From a virus, in IMG/VR virus record IMGVR_UViG_3300014880_000043, positions 1 through 25,583 of that record: a stretch of DNA of 25,583 bases, one strand, 5' to 3'. The notes under the pieces were generated by a model. That model was not told the origin of the DNA. It saw nothing but the letters and a program-made list of their open reading frames with translations, and searched no databases. Below, in pieces: positions 1 to 8,536 of this stretch (its first letter is position 1; the number at the start of each line of letters is the position of its first letter). The translations under genes were made by a program, and so were the position numbers.

Positions 1-189
1 GGAGTATTTTTAAATCCTGGTTATGGAGTATTTTGTTATTGTGATGCGACAATTGCATCCCTATCAATTATATCATTTAATGTATATGGTTCATCCCATA
101 CTTATACTGCATTAGGTGGACTTCCTTTTGGTTTAGGATTTCGTGCTGCAACTCCAAGTGTATCGGCTATATTAGTTCGTTGGGAATAA
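1..189 (+). CDS. C-terminal end of a probable virion/tail appendage protein (5' truncated)
   Basis: An open frame enters from the window edge and stops at TAA 187-189, leaving 62 visible residues. These are rich in Gly, Ser, aromatic and beta-branched residues and end in ATPSVSAILVRWE, a beta-rich ending typical of phage fibre or neck appendage proteins. No catalytic motif is visible. The next gene starts at the base right after the stop, so the two are probably translated together and may work in the same structure. The structural role is inferred from composition and neighbours; the rest of the protein lies outside the window. Confidence 0.55.
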   Translation, partial: GVFLNPGYGVFCYCDATIASLSIISFNVYGSSHTYTALGGLPFGLGFRAATPSVSAILVRWE

Positions 190-1086
190 ATGATTTCTCG
201 TGTTGCAAATACTATAGTTGCTATGAGTGGTGGAGCTGCAACTTCATCAGTTACAACAGCAGCAATAGATACAACTGGTGCAGTATTAATTGAATGCACT
301 GTAGCATCATTTTTTGAAACTGCTGTTGTTGCATTAACTGATTCTAAAGGAAATACATGGATTCTTAATACTACACGTATTTTTTCTAGTATTTATAGAA
401 TTCAAAAATTTTATTGCTACTGTAGTGAAGTAGGCAAAAATGGAAGTGGTCATACATTTACATTTACTAGCACAGCGGGAGTAGTAGGTTCATTAGCAGT
501 ATTAATGGTTCAAGCATATGCAGCTGATGGAGCTTTAACATTCTTTTCAGAATCAGCAGGAGCAGGAGGTAGTACACCATTAGCAATAGGAAATCAAACT
601 CCACCTGCTACCCAATCAGCACTAATTACAGCAGGTTTATGTAATATTTCAACTACACATGCTGGATTAGCAATATCACTAGGATTAGGAATACTAAATT
701 CACTACCTTATAATGCTGGTAATAATATGGGTGGTGCTAGTGCTGATTTAATTCAAGCAACTGGTGCTGCATTAAATCCTGTATGGTCATTAACTACTCC
801 TTCTAATGTGGTTGTATGTGGTGCTTGTTATCTAGAAAATCAATACAGAGTTCAATCTACACCGAATATTGGATTAAATATTTCACATAGTGCTCAAGAA
901 TACAAATTAACTGGACTTAATTCAAATATAGCACAAGCACCGGCAGGATTTTATGTTCAACAATTACCAATGTTTAGATTAGTTAAACTAAAGAAAGCTG
1001 ATGGGACTTGGGCTAATGTATTTACTGTTTTCGGAGTATTAATGAAGATGCCTGATGGAACTTGGGAAATTGTGGGTGAATTCTAA
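190..1086 (+). CDS. Probable phage appendage / receptor-binding-like protein, 298 aa
   Basis: The frame starts at ATG 190, abutting the previous stop, and ends in TAATG shared with the next gene. The first 130 residues look like a beta-sandwich: SGGAATSSVTTAAIDTTGA is followed by TDSKGNTW and GSGHTFTFTSTAG, a pattern I associate with short beta modules in phage and environmental surface proteins. Residues 125-210 are rich in Ala, Gly and Thr. The C-terminal 70 residues contain two similar strands, KKADGTWANVF and KMPDGTWEIVG. There is no signal peptide, membrane segment or enzyme motif. The position between a virion-type protein and the lytic peptidase fits a tail or fibre component, but the exact role is unknown. 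Confidence 0.6.
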   Translation: MISRVANTIVAMSGGAATSSVTTAAIDTTGAVLIECTVASFFETAVVALTDSKGNTWILNTTRIFSSIYRIQKFYCYCSEVGKNGSGHTFTFTSTAGVVGSLAVLMVQAYAADGALTFFSESAGAGGSTPLAIGNQTPPATQSALITAGLCNISTTHAGLAISLGLGILNSLPYNAGNNMGGASADLIQATGAALNPVWSLTTPSNVVVCGACYLENQYRVQSTPNIGLNISHSAQEYKLTGLNSNIAQAPAGFYVQQLPMFRLVKLKKADGTWANVFTVFGVLMKMPDGTWEIVGEF

Positions 1087-1400
1087 TGAGTGAATTGAAA
1101 GTAAAATCTACCGTTCGGCCGCGTTCTCATGTGATTAGTGCGGCCGTTATTAATGCTGCTAATGAACTTAAACTTGATGTTGATATGCTTATGACTAGTG
1201 GAAATGATAGTAAGCATATGAAAAATTCTAAGCATTATACTGGTGAAGCTGGAGATTATCGTTCTCATCATTTAACAGTTGAAGAATGTCGAGCACTATT
1301 GAAGATAATTCGACGACGACTAGGTAAAAATTATCAAGTTATATTGGAATCTCCAATGAAAGTAAACGAACACATTCACATTGAGTATGACCCATCATGA
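1086..1400 (+). CDS. M15-family zinc peptidase, candidate endolysin, 104 aa
   Basis: The motif SxHxxGxAxD is present as S48-K-H50-Y-T-G53-E-A55-G-D57, and E95-x2-H98 follows within NEHIHIEYDP. Together these give the M15 (D-Ala-D-Ala carboxypeptidase / L-Ala-D-Glu peptidase) signature: zinc ligands H50, D57 and H98 with E95 as probable general base. Phage members cut the peptide crosslinks of peptidoglycan for lysis or, if in the virion, for entry. At 104 residues it is a bare catalytic domain with no wall-binding module and no signal peptide, so it would need a holin or a virion position. ATG 1086 overlaps the upstream stop by one base and its end overlaps the GNAT-like gene by four. Confidence 0.75.
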   Translation: MSELKVKSTVRPRSHVISAAVINAANELKLDVDMLMTSGNDSKHMKNSKHYTGEAGDYRSHHLTVEECRALLKIIRRRLGKNYQVILESPMKVNEHIHIEYDPS

Positions 1401-1780
1401 AAGTAAAAGAATTAACACCTGAAGATATTGGAAAAATCAGAGAATTACATGAGAAATTCTATTCTGATTTAGAATTTCCTGATTTCTTTAATGGTTTCAT
1501 GTGTGCATTCCTTATAGATGATGACGATGATAAATTGATTCTAGCTGGTGGAGTTCGATTGATAGCTGAATCAATTGTCATAACAAATAAAGATATGTTT
1601 CCATCCACTCGTGTTCAGGCTTTACTGAAAGCATTAGATGTTTCAATTCATGTCTGTAAAAACACTAGTCCAAATATAACTCAATTACATGCATTTGTAG
1701 GTGAGGCATTTTGGTCTAATCAATTACAGAGACATGGATTTCGTAAGATGATAAGTGAAGCATTAGTTTTGGACATATAA
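1397..1780 (+). CDS. GNAT-like N-acetyltransferase fold protein, 127 aa
   Basis: The N-terminus KELTPEDIGKIRELHEKFY matches the beta1-alpha1 opening of GNAT acetyltransferases. LILAGGVRLI fits the central beta2-beta3 hairpin, and LQRHGFRKMISEALVLDI fits the closing segment, where the acyl acceptor side ends in a strand. The classic acetyl-CoA pyrophosphate loop (R/Q-x-x-G-x-G/A) is not obvious, so activity is uncertain. Phage structural clusters often carry such proteins with unknown targets. The ATG overlaps the preceding stop by four bases and the next gene starts one base after this stop, so it belongs to the late operon. Fold assignment is inference from pattern. Confidence 0.55.
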   Translation: MKVKELTPEDIGKIRELHEKFYSDLEFPDFFNGFMCAFLIDDDDDKLILAGGVRLIAESIVITNKDMFPSTRVQALLKALDVSIHVCKNTSPNITQLHAFVGEAFWSNQLQRHGFRKMISEALVLDI

Positions 1781-1781
1781 C

Positions 1782-3071
1782 ATGGGAAAAAAGAAAGCGG
1801 ACGCGGCACCTCAACAACCTAGACAAAGTTCTATGTTTAATAGGACAGGTCAAAATGCGGCCGCACGACCGCCATCGAATAAACCTCAAAATTCTGCTGA
1901 ACTAAAGTCTTATATCTTTAATAAGTGGTTTCCTAAAACTGCTGCTAGACGTGCTGAAAATGCAGAATTCACTGAACAATTAAATACTAATTACACTAAT
2001 GCTAATGATAGATTCAATTCATCAGCAGACGCCGCTAATGCAGATTATGGTCGAATGATGGCAGGAATGGAGGATTGGAGAACCAATAGTCTCAATCCTC
2101 TCCAAGCATCTATTGACGCACGTCAACCGCACAAGTTTACTTATCAATCAGTTGGAGATAAACGAAGTGCTGAAACAGCATCAGCTTTAAAAGGATATCA
2201 GGAATTTGCTGATACTGGTGGTTACTCACCAACAGATATCCAAGAGTTACGAGCGCGTGGAATATCGCCTATTCGTTCTGTATACGCTAATGCTATGCAG
2301 GATGTTAATAGAGCGTCCGCGCTTCAAGGAGGATACGCTCCTAATGCTATTGCCGCACAAGCTAGTATGACACGGCAGTTACCAGGTCAACTTGCAGATG
2401 CTACAACCAATGTAAATGCTGGATTAGCTGATGCAATTAGACAAGGTAAATTAGCAGGATTAGGTGGTGTCACTGGTATATCAGAAGCTGAGGCTGGCAG
2501 AAGAATGCAGTCTCAAATGGCTAATCAAGGTGCTGATATACAGACACAAGGTATGTCTGAAGATGCCTATAACAATTGGCGTCAACAGCAAATGGGAATG
2601 CGTGAATTAGCACTTAAAGGGTATAGTACTCAAGCTGGTTTATATGGAACTACACCTGGTATGGCTGATATGTTTGGCCGACAGGCTATAAGTGCTAATC
2701 AACAGATACTATCTAAAAGAGAAATGGATGATAATCTTAGAATTGCTCAACTACGTGATAAGACAGATAGAGCTGGTCAGAATAAACAATTCTGGTCATC
2801 TGTTATCGGTTCTGTCATGAAATCAGATAGAGATTCTAAGGAAAATATTACTGAATTCGACCCAAGTAAAGTTCAGAGAGCCTTGAAAAAACTTCCTATT
2901 ACTAAGTGGAATTATAAGGGTGATGATACTAAACATATCGGACCTATGGCTCAAGACTTCAAGAAAGCATTTGGCGTGGGTGATGGTAAAACCATTCACG
3001 CTGTAGATATCATGGGTGTCATGCTCGCATCACGTAAGGCTGAATTAAATCGAGGAGCGAAGAATGGCTGA
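1782..3071 (+). CDS. Virion protein with C-terminal S74 intramolecular chaperone, 429 aa
   Basis: Residues 1-340 are Ala/Gln/Asn-rich and largely helical, with NADYGRMMAGMEDWR and ALQGGYAPNAIAAQASMTRQ, which resembles internal or ejection proteins of podovirus-like phages. Residues 348-420 match the Peptidase_S74 chaperone: S348-D-R-D-S-K-E-N-I, then LKKLPITKWNYKG and HIGPMAQDFKKAFG (H385). In fibre proteins this domain drives trimerisation and then cuts itself off next to the serine; S348 is the likely self-cleavage site. Loss of the last ~82 residues would leave a ~347-residue mature form. It overlaps the next gene by eight bases. The domain call is strong; the location in the virion is inference. 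Confidence 0.75.
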   Translation: MGKKKADAAPQQPRQSSMFNRTGQNAAARPPSNKPQNSAELKSYIFNKWFPKTAARRAENAEFTEQLNTNYTNANDRFNSSADAANADYGRMMAGMEDWRTNSLNPLQASIDARQPHKFTYQSVGDKRSAETASALKGYQEFADTGGYSPTDIQELRARGISPIRSVYANAMQDVNRASALQGGYAPNAIAAQASMTRQLPGQLADATTNVNAGLADAIRQGKLAGLGGVTGISEAEAGRRMQSQMANQGADIQTQGMSEDAYNNWRQQQMGMRELALKGYSTQAGLYGTTPGMADMFGRQAISANQQILSKREMDDNLRIAQLRDKTDRAGQNKQFWSSVIGSVMKSDRDSKENITEFDPSKVQRALKKLPITKWNYKGDDTKHIGPMAQDFKKAFGVGDGKTIHAVDIMGVMLASRKAELNRGAKNG

Positions 3072-4341
3072 TTATCTTCAGACTCTACGGATGCGTAATA
3101 TGTTTCCTGGAACTGATGCGGGAGCACCATCTAATTTTCCGATGGCAGACCAATATGGAATGGATATGCCATCTCAAGGTGGATATGGTGGCAATGTGAT
3201 GCAACCTGACCCTTCAGGTGGAAATGGTAGTAATATGTTTCAACCCCTTCAAAATGACTATATGCCTCAATCTACGGATAATGCATATGGTGTAGATGAA
3301 GGATATGGAGTTGATTTTACGGGTCCAATGCAGGGACCGGAAACATCAGATTATAATGTTGACCAACGAATGAATCAACTCTATGACCCACAATATGAAC
3401 AAGCAGAAAACTTAAATACTATGTTAGATACTTATCCCCAACGGCCGCCACCGAAAACTGGATGGGGTAAAGTTGGTGCAATTGCGGGTGAAATGGTCCT
3501 CGGAAGGGGATTTTATGATGAATTCATGAATGGTAAACATAATCGTGCTGTTGAAGATTGGAAAGCACAAACTGGACCCACTCAACAAGCTGCACAAATT
3601 GAACGTCAAGGTAATGTTAATGAACGTCAATCAGCTATGGGAGTTATCTCTGCTGAATTACGTAATCAAGCTATGGTGCATAAAGCTAATAATGATGAAA
3701 CTCGTTCTAGAATAGCACAACAACGTGCTGATGCATATGATTTCAAAACACGTAATCCTAATCTTAAATTAATTATGACTAAAGGTGGAAATGTTATGGC
3801 ATTTAATCCCATTACTAAGGAAACATCTGATTTGGGTATTCCCACAGGTTCATTAACTCAAGCGGACCATATGGCATTAACTCAACAAAATGCTTTAGAA
3901 CGAATTCAAGAAACTGGTGCTCAGGGTAGAGAAACTGAAGATTTACGACAAGCAGGTAGAATTGAATTAGAGGGAGTAAAAGAAACTAATAGACCCCCCA
4001 CTGTAGATAAGACTCTTAAACCAGAAGCGCCTAATCAGACTAGAATAAGAGAAACAGATGCAGCTCGTAAAATAAGAAATACTAGACCTGATTTGGCTAA
4101 GTTTCTTAAATTTACCACAAATGGTTTTACTATAATGCCATCTACTGAAGCTGGTATGATTATGGGTGCTAAAGGTCCTACGCCTAAAGAGCGTTCTGAA
4201 ATAGAGCAAATTATATATGGAACTCCTGGAACTGATAGGAGAAAACCAGGAGATTCACGTAATGCTAATGAACCTCCAGCACCTCCAGGATATCGATATG
4301 TTCGTAAACCCGGTGGTGGATGGACTGCTGTAGCTAAGTGA
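3064..4341 (+). CDS. Gly/Pro/Gln-rich probable virion (ejection-type) protein, 425 aa
   Basis: I do not recognise a family. Residues 1-125 are low complexity and rich in Gly, Met, Asp, Pro and Tyr, probably disordered. Residues 130-155 (GWGKVGAIAGEMVLGRGFYDEF) form a short hydrophobic, amphipathic stretch. Residues 160-320 are charged, Gln/Arg/Glu-rich and predicted helical or coiled coil (ALERIQETGAQGRETEDLRQ). The C-terminus is PPAPPGYRYVRKPGGGW. The ATG lies inside the end of the S74-domain gene (8-nt overlap), and the 1165-aa gene follows three bases after the stop. Composition and position suggest a partner of those two in the internal core or injected set. Confidence 0.55.
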   Translation: MADYLQTLRMRNMFPGTDAGAPSNFPMADQYGMDMPSQGGYGGNVMQPDPSGGNGSNMFQPLQNDYMPQSTDNAYGVDEGYGVDFTGPMQGPETSDYNVDQRMNQLYDPQYEQAENLNTMLDTYPQRPPPKTGWGKVGAIAGEMVLGRGFYDEFMNGKHNRAVEDWKAQTGPTQQAAQIERQGNVNERQSAMGVISAELRNQAMVHKANNDETRSRIAQQRADAYDFKTRNPNLKLIMTKGGNVMAFNPITKETSDLGIPTGSLTQADHMALTQQNALERIQETGAQGRETEDLRQAGRIELEGVKETNRPPTVDKTLKPEAPNQTRIRETDAARKIRNTRPDLAKFLKFTTNGFTIMPSTEAGMIMGAKGPTPKERSEIEQIIYGTPGTDRRKPGDSRNANEPPAPPGYRYVRKPGGGWTAVAK

Positions 4342-4344
4342 TAT

Positions 4345-7300
4345 ATGCAAAAACCACCTGATTTAGATGATGATTTTAATCCCGTCTATGATTCTGGTCC
4401 TCCACCAGATTTAGACGATAATTTTAATCCTGTTTTTGAAAATAAATTCACAGGACCCATTCAATCAGAATCAATGCAGGGTGATTCGATTGTTGGTCAA
4501 CGTCCTCAAAGAAAAGAACCTGATACATATTGGGGCGGATTTCGTAAAGGATTAGGTGATTATTTTACTGAATCCATTCGCGACCCGTCTATGTTACAAT
4601 CAGCCGCAAATCCTCAGACTACTGGGGATATGCTGAATCTAGTTATTCCTGCTGCGCTTCCTAATCTTCGCAATCTTTTACCTAAAGGAAAGTTACCTCA
4701 GATAGCTAAATCTGTTAGTAATGGAACTATTTCACCTAGAAAGGCTGAATATGAACCACTTCCTCCTACATTTGATGATTTACCTGACGGTGGATTAAGC
4801 ACTATTACTCCAGAGAATTATCCTCCTACTATAACTAAACCGAAAATGCGGATGGAATCAGATGGTTCATTCACTAATATGGAAACTGGTGAGAATCATG
4901 TTTCCGCTAAGAAACCTGCTCTTGATTTCTCTGAGAATCCTTCAAAGAGACCAGCATATATACCAGATGAAGATTTACAAGAAATAACTGGTTTTAGGAA
5001 TGACCGAAATCCATTACCTAATTTTGATGTAGTGGATGATTTACAACCAACGCCTTCTAGTCATCCTGTTCAATACAATGAAACTGATATCTTTGATTTG
5101 GGTGATATAGAGGATTTGAATCCAAATCAAGGATTGCAAACGACTCCACAACTACGTCAAATTGGCGATGGAGTAAGGATACCAGAAGTATTGACACCTG
5201 ACCAATATACTCATTTTGGAGTAGATGTTGAATCAGGTTCACAATTTGGAAATACTAAACGTGTTGAATCTACACGTAATGCAGACCCCGAATGGCGTGC
5301 ATCAATACGTGAAAATTGGGGTGAAATGACTGACCCCCAAATTAAACGATGGATTGAATTAGATTCTAATATGAAAGGTTCTCTCGCGAACATTACTCCT
5401 GAAATGCACAATGAATTTGTTGCGCTTAATGAAATGCGGCCAGGACCAAAACAACCTGACCAATATTTAATGAAACAACAAGCTGAGCAGACTAGATTAC
5501 AAAATGTAGCTGCTCAACGTGGATTAAATCCTGCTCTAGAATTCGGAAATAATATTCCTGATGATATGAGACTTCCAGTGGATGAAGCTAGAAATGAACC
5601 ATTACTGGGTTCGGAAATCTCTCGTGATGAATTACTCCAACCAGCAGAAAGACAAGATTGGTGGAATAAGAGAGGACAAGGTATAGACCAATTAGTAACT
5701 GACCCTTCCAAACGATTTGGAAATCAAGTATTAGGTGTCCCAGACGAAGGAGCCGATTTTGTAGGTTGGATGCCAGGATTTGAAGAAATTCCAGAACAGG
5801 CATTATTCAATTTGAGGGGTGGAAATAACGCTGGTTCATCAGTTGGTATAGATGAATTAACTAGACGTGGTATAGCTGTTCCTCATACGCCTGCATATAA
5901 TCCTAATAATTTAACTGAAGGAGCTATTAGACAGAAACCACCTGAATCTCCATTGGGTAATGCTCAGAGATTCGCTGATAGATTAAAGAGTAATACAGGT
6001 TCGGTTCCGATTGGTCCTAAGAAACCTTTTAAGTCTAGAGAAATAAAAGAACCAACTATAGCAGAGTTAGATAAAGAATATAAGTATCAAATACAAAGAT
6101 ACAAAGCTACTAATAATGGTAGAGATTTTACTAGTGTAGAATCAGAACAATATTTTGAAACTATGGAAAAATATTCAGCTGCTAGAGAAGCTGCTGGTAT
6201 GAAACAAGTACCGATGCCAGAACCTGAGTTTGGTCCATCAAAAAGACCTGGATGGAACGATGAAACCGGAAGTGTTCCAATCGGCCCAAATCTACCACCT
6301 AGAATCACACTAAAGAATCCAAGTCCTTCTAATCTAAAGAAAGCTCAGGAAATGGGTTATGAATTAGATGGTCTAGGTGAGGATGGCAAATGGAGAATGA
6401 AGTATACTGGTAAGAAATCTTCTACTATTCTTGAAGAAGATATTCCTTCTAAATCTAAGACTACTAAAAAGGTAAATAATGAGATAGGATTGCCACGACA
6501 GATATATGATTTGTCACGTGGAATGATGTCAGTAGACCCTCCATTTGTGACATCGGCCGCGTTTCGACAGGCTGCACCATTAGCCGGAACTAAGAATTGG
6601 TTTAAAGCATGGGCTTCTGCTGCTAAATCATTCGGTAGTGAGAACTGGTATAATGCCAGAATGAAACAAATTCAGGAAGGTCCACTATTTAAATCAAGAC
6701 CACTTGCAGATGGTAAAGTAGGTAAGTCATTTGCTGAAGAAATTGGCTTACGTATGACCGATTTAAAACATACTAGAAATGCTAGAATGGAAGGAATTCG
6801 TTCTAATCTAGCTGAAAGTATTCCTGTTTATGGACGTTATATTAAAGCCAGTAATAGAGCTTTTTCTGGCTTCTTGAATGATTTGAGAGCTAATCAATTA
6901 GACGCTTTTGTAAAGGATGGATTGGTCATATCCAAGGCTCATGGAGATGACTCATTAAATTTACTTCATAATGTTCCACTTGCAAAGGAATATGCAGAAT
7001 TCCTTAATGATGCTACTGGTGCGGGAACTCTGAAAACAGGTATTGGTAAACATGAATATAGTCTAGAAAATCATGCTAGCAAAGTAGCTGATGCTCTTTT
7101 TAGTCCTAGACTAATGGCTCGAAATATTAGAATGCTTAATCCCAATACTTATCTGATGGCTTCACCACAAGTCAGAAAACAGTATGTTCATGCAATGTTA
7201 CGAACTGTAGGTGCCTGGTGGGGAATGGCACAATTAGGAAAAATGGCAGGCGCGGATGTAGTAACCGACCCCACAAATCCAGATTTTGGTAAGATTAAAA

Positions 7301-7842
7301 TTGGTAATACGAGACTAGACCCAGGTGCAGGATTTCAACAATTCCTTGTATTGGGTAGTCGTATTAAACCGGAGGCCGCTACAGTTCCAGGTGTGGAACC
7401 TACTGATACCGGAATTATGCCATTAGATTTGGCAACCGGATTAATGGGAACTCCAGGAAATCAATACTCATCTTCCATATCGGGTGAGTCTAGACAATTT
7501 GGAGTAGGACTTAATGCTCCAACTAAAAGGTCTAATACGGTTGATTTCATGGCTAATAAACTACATCCTACCGCAAAACTATTCTGGGATATCGCATCCG
7601 CAAATGAACGTCAACCTGTTTATTTGGGGGATAGAGCAATTCAAATGTATGTCCCTATGATGGCAGGTGATATATCAGAATTACTTCAAGAAAATCCTGA
7701 ATTACTTCCATTAGTGCTGCCGTTTACTGGAGTAGGAGGGGGTTCTCAGACTTATGATGGAAGTCCGATTAAACCCCAATTTACTCCATTTCTAGGTCTT
7801 GAAGAATACGACTACAGGTTTGGTGGAAAGGATGAGTTTTAG
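4345..7842 (+). CDS. Large ejection / polyvalent-type phage protein, 1165 aa
   Basis: The N-terminus carries two 16-residue repeats (PPDLDDDFNPV then PPDLDDNFNPV), followed by a helical patch (WGGFRKGLGDYF). Residues ~130-720 are Pro/Asn/Asp-rich, weakly structured, and contain a twice-used GSVPIGP element. From about residue 720 the protein becomes an ordered helical domain: LFSPRLMARNIRMLNPNTY, VRKQYVHAMLRTVGAWWGMAQL and DPTNPDFGKIKIGNTRLDPG. That last block resembles the C-terminal domain I associate with large polyvalent phage proteins injected with the DNA. No protease, transglycosylase or nuclease motif is evident. It is the largest gene of the late cluster; function is inferred from size, architecture and place. 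Confidence 0.6.
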   Translation: MQKPPDLDDDFNPVYDSGPPPDLDDNFNPVFENKFTGPIQSESMQGDSIVGQRPQRKEPDTYWGGFRKGLGDYFTESIRDPSMLQSAANPQTTGDMLNLVIPAALPNLRNLLPKGKLPQIAKSVSNGTISPRKAEYEPLPPTFDDLPDGGLSTITPENYPPTITKPKMRMESDGSFTNMETGENHVSAKKPALDFSENPSKRPAYIPDEDLQEITGFRNDRNPLPNFDVVDDLQPTPSSHPVQYNETDIFDLGDIEDLNPNQGLQTTPQLRQIGDGVRIPEVLTPDQYTHFGVDVESGSQFGNTKRVESTRNADPEWRASIRENWGEMTDPQIKRWIELDSNMKGSLANITPEMHNEFVALNEMRPGPKQPDQYLMKQQAEQTRLQNVAAQRGLNPALEFGNNIPDDMRLPVDEARNEPLLGSEISRDELLQPAERQDWWNKRGQGIDQLVTDPSKRFGNQVLGVPDEGADFVGWMPGFEEIPEQALFNLRGGNNAGSSVGIDELTRRGIAVPHTPAYNPNNLTEGAIRQKPPESPLGNAQRFADRLKSNTGSVPIGPKKPFKSREIKEPTIAELDKEYKYQIQRYKATNNGRDFTSVESEQYFETMEKYSAAREAAGMKQVPMPEPEFGPSKRPGWNDETGSVPIGPNLPPRITLKNPSPSNLKKAQEMGYELDGLGEDGKWRMKYTGKKSSTILEEDIPSKSKTTKKVNNEIGLPRQIYDLSRGMMSVDPPFVTSAAFRQAAPLAGTKNWFKAWASAAKSFGSENWYNARMKQIQEGPLFKSRPLADGKVGKSFAEEIGLRMTDLKHTRNARMEGIRSNLAESIPVYGRYIKASNRAFSGFLNDLRANQLDAFVKDGLVISKAHGDDSLNLLHNVPLAKEYAEFLNDATGAGTLKTGIGKHEYSLENHASKVADALFSPRLMARNIRMLNPNTYLMASPQVRKQYVHAMLRTVGAWWGMAQLGKMAGADVVTDPTNPDFGKIKIGNTRLDPGAGFQQFLVLGSRIKPEAATVPGVEPTDTGIMPLDLATGLMGTPGNQYSSSISGESRQFGVGLNAPTKRSNTVDFMANKLHPTAKLFWDIASANERQPVYLGDRAIQMYVPMMAGDISELLQENPELLPLVLPFTGVGGGSQTYDGSPIKPQFTPFLGLEEYDYRFGGKDEF
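4354..4449 (+). repeat. Two 48-bp in-frame tandem repeats
   Basis: Two adjacent 48-bp units (4354-4401 and 4402-4449) encode PPDLDDDFNPVYDSGP and PPDLDDNFNPVFENKF. The DNA copies have drifted mainly at third positions, so the peptide is conserved more than the DNA. The acidic, aromatic-tipped units look like a binding motif at the extreme N-terminus. Confidence 0.8.
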
Positions 7843-7980
7843 ATGAACAACATTGATTTGGTCCTTTACGTTTTCGGATTCGTTCTGTTTGTTCTCTCAG
7901 CATATCCGCCTTGGAATGCGAGGGTTAATCTTATTGCATTAGGATTAGCTTGTTGGATTCTAACGAATATTCTTAATTAG
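7843..7980 (+). CDS. 45-aa two-helix membrane peptide, possible holin
   Basis: ATG 7843 directly follows the TAG of the 1165-aa gene, and the frame runs 45 codons to TAG 7978-7980. Residues 5-21 (DLVLYVFGFVLFVLSAY) and 28-43 (VNLIALGLACWILTNI) form two hydrophobic helices joined by a short PPWNARVN loop. This size and topology occur in small phage membrane proteins, including class II-like holins, and the late cluster needs one to release the M15 peptidase. There is no independent evidence for pore formation; it could equally be an unassigned membrane peptide. Confidence 0.6.
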   Translation: MNNIDLVLYVFGFVLFVLSAYPPWNARVNLIALGLACWILTNILN

Positions 7981-7985
7981 GAATT

Positions 7986-8069
7986 TGCCAGCTATCGGAA
8001 TTGAACCGATAAGGTATTTCTACCGTCAGATTTTAAGTCTGATGTGTTTGCCTATTTCACCAAGCTGGC
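7986..8069 (-). tRNA. tRNA-Leu (anticodon UAA)
   Basis: Read on the minus strand, GCCAGCT (8069-8063) pairs with AGCTGGC to make a perfect 7-bp acceptor stem, followed by discriminator A (7986). The anticodon stem is TCAGA/TCTGA with loop CTTAAAA, giving anticodon TAA. A class II variable arm and a T-arm with loop GGTTCAATTCC complete the cloverleaf. CCA is not encoded. It decodes UUA, a codon common in these AT-rich genes. It lies downstream of the last leftward gene, where the two gene arms converge. Confidence 0.93.
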
Positions 8070-8076
8070 ATATTAA

Positions 8077-8361
8077 TTAAGTAGACCGTTTAGAACCCCA
8101 CAAAGCACAATAATTAGTTAAATCTACGAATGAGTCGTAAATCGATTCATTTTTAGGTGGTTCATCTGAACTAAGTAATACCGCTAGTCTCGCTAGTTTT
8201 GTTGTAATTAAGGTTACATAAACCTTATCTACATCCTCTTTAAACCATTCCACAACAGAAGTAGAACGGTCGAAATTCTGATGTATTGCGCCATCAGAAT
8301 AATCCGCACGTTTAATTCTTTGTAATGCTTCACACTTTTTGAGTATCTGTTCTGGTGTCAT
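8077..8361 (-). CDS. DUF1599 / MazG-like nucleotide-associated protein, 94 aa
   Basis: Visible blocks are K-R-A-D-Y-S-D at 18-24, NFDRSTSVVEWF, and LITTKLARLAVLLSSDEPPKNESIYDSFVDLTNYCALWG. The TTKLARL helix followed by NESI-D-S-x-x-DL-x-NY is the pattern of phage DUF1599-type proteins, related in style to MazG-like all-alpha nucleotide pyrophosphohydrolases and the nucleotide-modification-associated group. The substrate is not known. The start is supported by AGGAG five bases upstream of the ATG. It is the last protein gene before the tRNA and overlaps the preceding zinc-ribbon gene by 32 bases. Confidence 0.55.
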   Translation of the reverse strand: MTPEQILKKCEALQRIKRADYSDGAIHQNFDRSTSVVEWFKEDVDKVYVTLITTKLARLAVLLSSDEPPKNESIYDSFVDLTNYCALWGSKRST

Positions 8362-8536
8362 CTTTTCTCCTGTAATATTCTCTCATCCATTCCGCCTTAA
8401 TCCTACGACAAGTAAAACAAGCCCATCCCTCATCTGTTTCTGATTTAGGATGTCCACATCTTGGACATAATCCTTTCGCAATCGCACGTTCTCTCCATAT
8501 TTTAGAATTATCTTTTTTCACATTTGCATCCTGCAC
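8330..8536 (-). CDS. Small zinc-ribbon protein, 68 aa (GTG start)
   Basis: The core CPRCG (24-28) and CFTCR (40-44) form a two-knuckle zinc ribbon, followed by a basic helix (RRIKAEWMREYYRRKDD) that could contact nucleic acid. No ATG exists; the frame begins at GTG 8536, and a second GTG five codons later (8521) has AGGA about seven bases upstream, so the true protein may be 63 aa. It overlaps both neighbours (32 and 29 bases). Function unknown; similar ribbons recur along this strand. Confidence 0.6.
   Translation of the reverse strand: MQDANVKKDNSKIWRERAIAKGLCPRCGHPKSETDEGWACFTCRRIKAEWMREYYRRKDDTRTDTQKV

Noticed and set aside
7986-8069. tRNA as a prophage attachment site
   Set aside because: The tRNA is complete and inside a continuous phage gene layout; there is no integrase and no duplicated tRNA end in the window.
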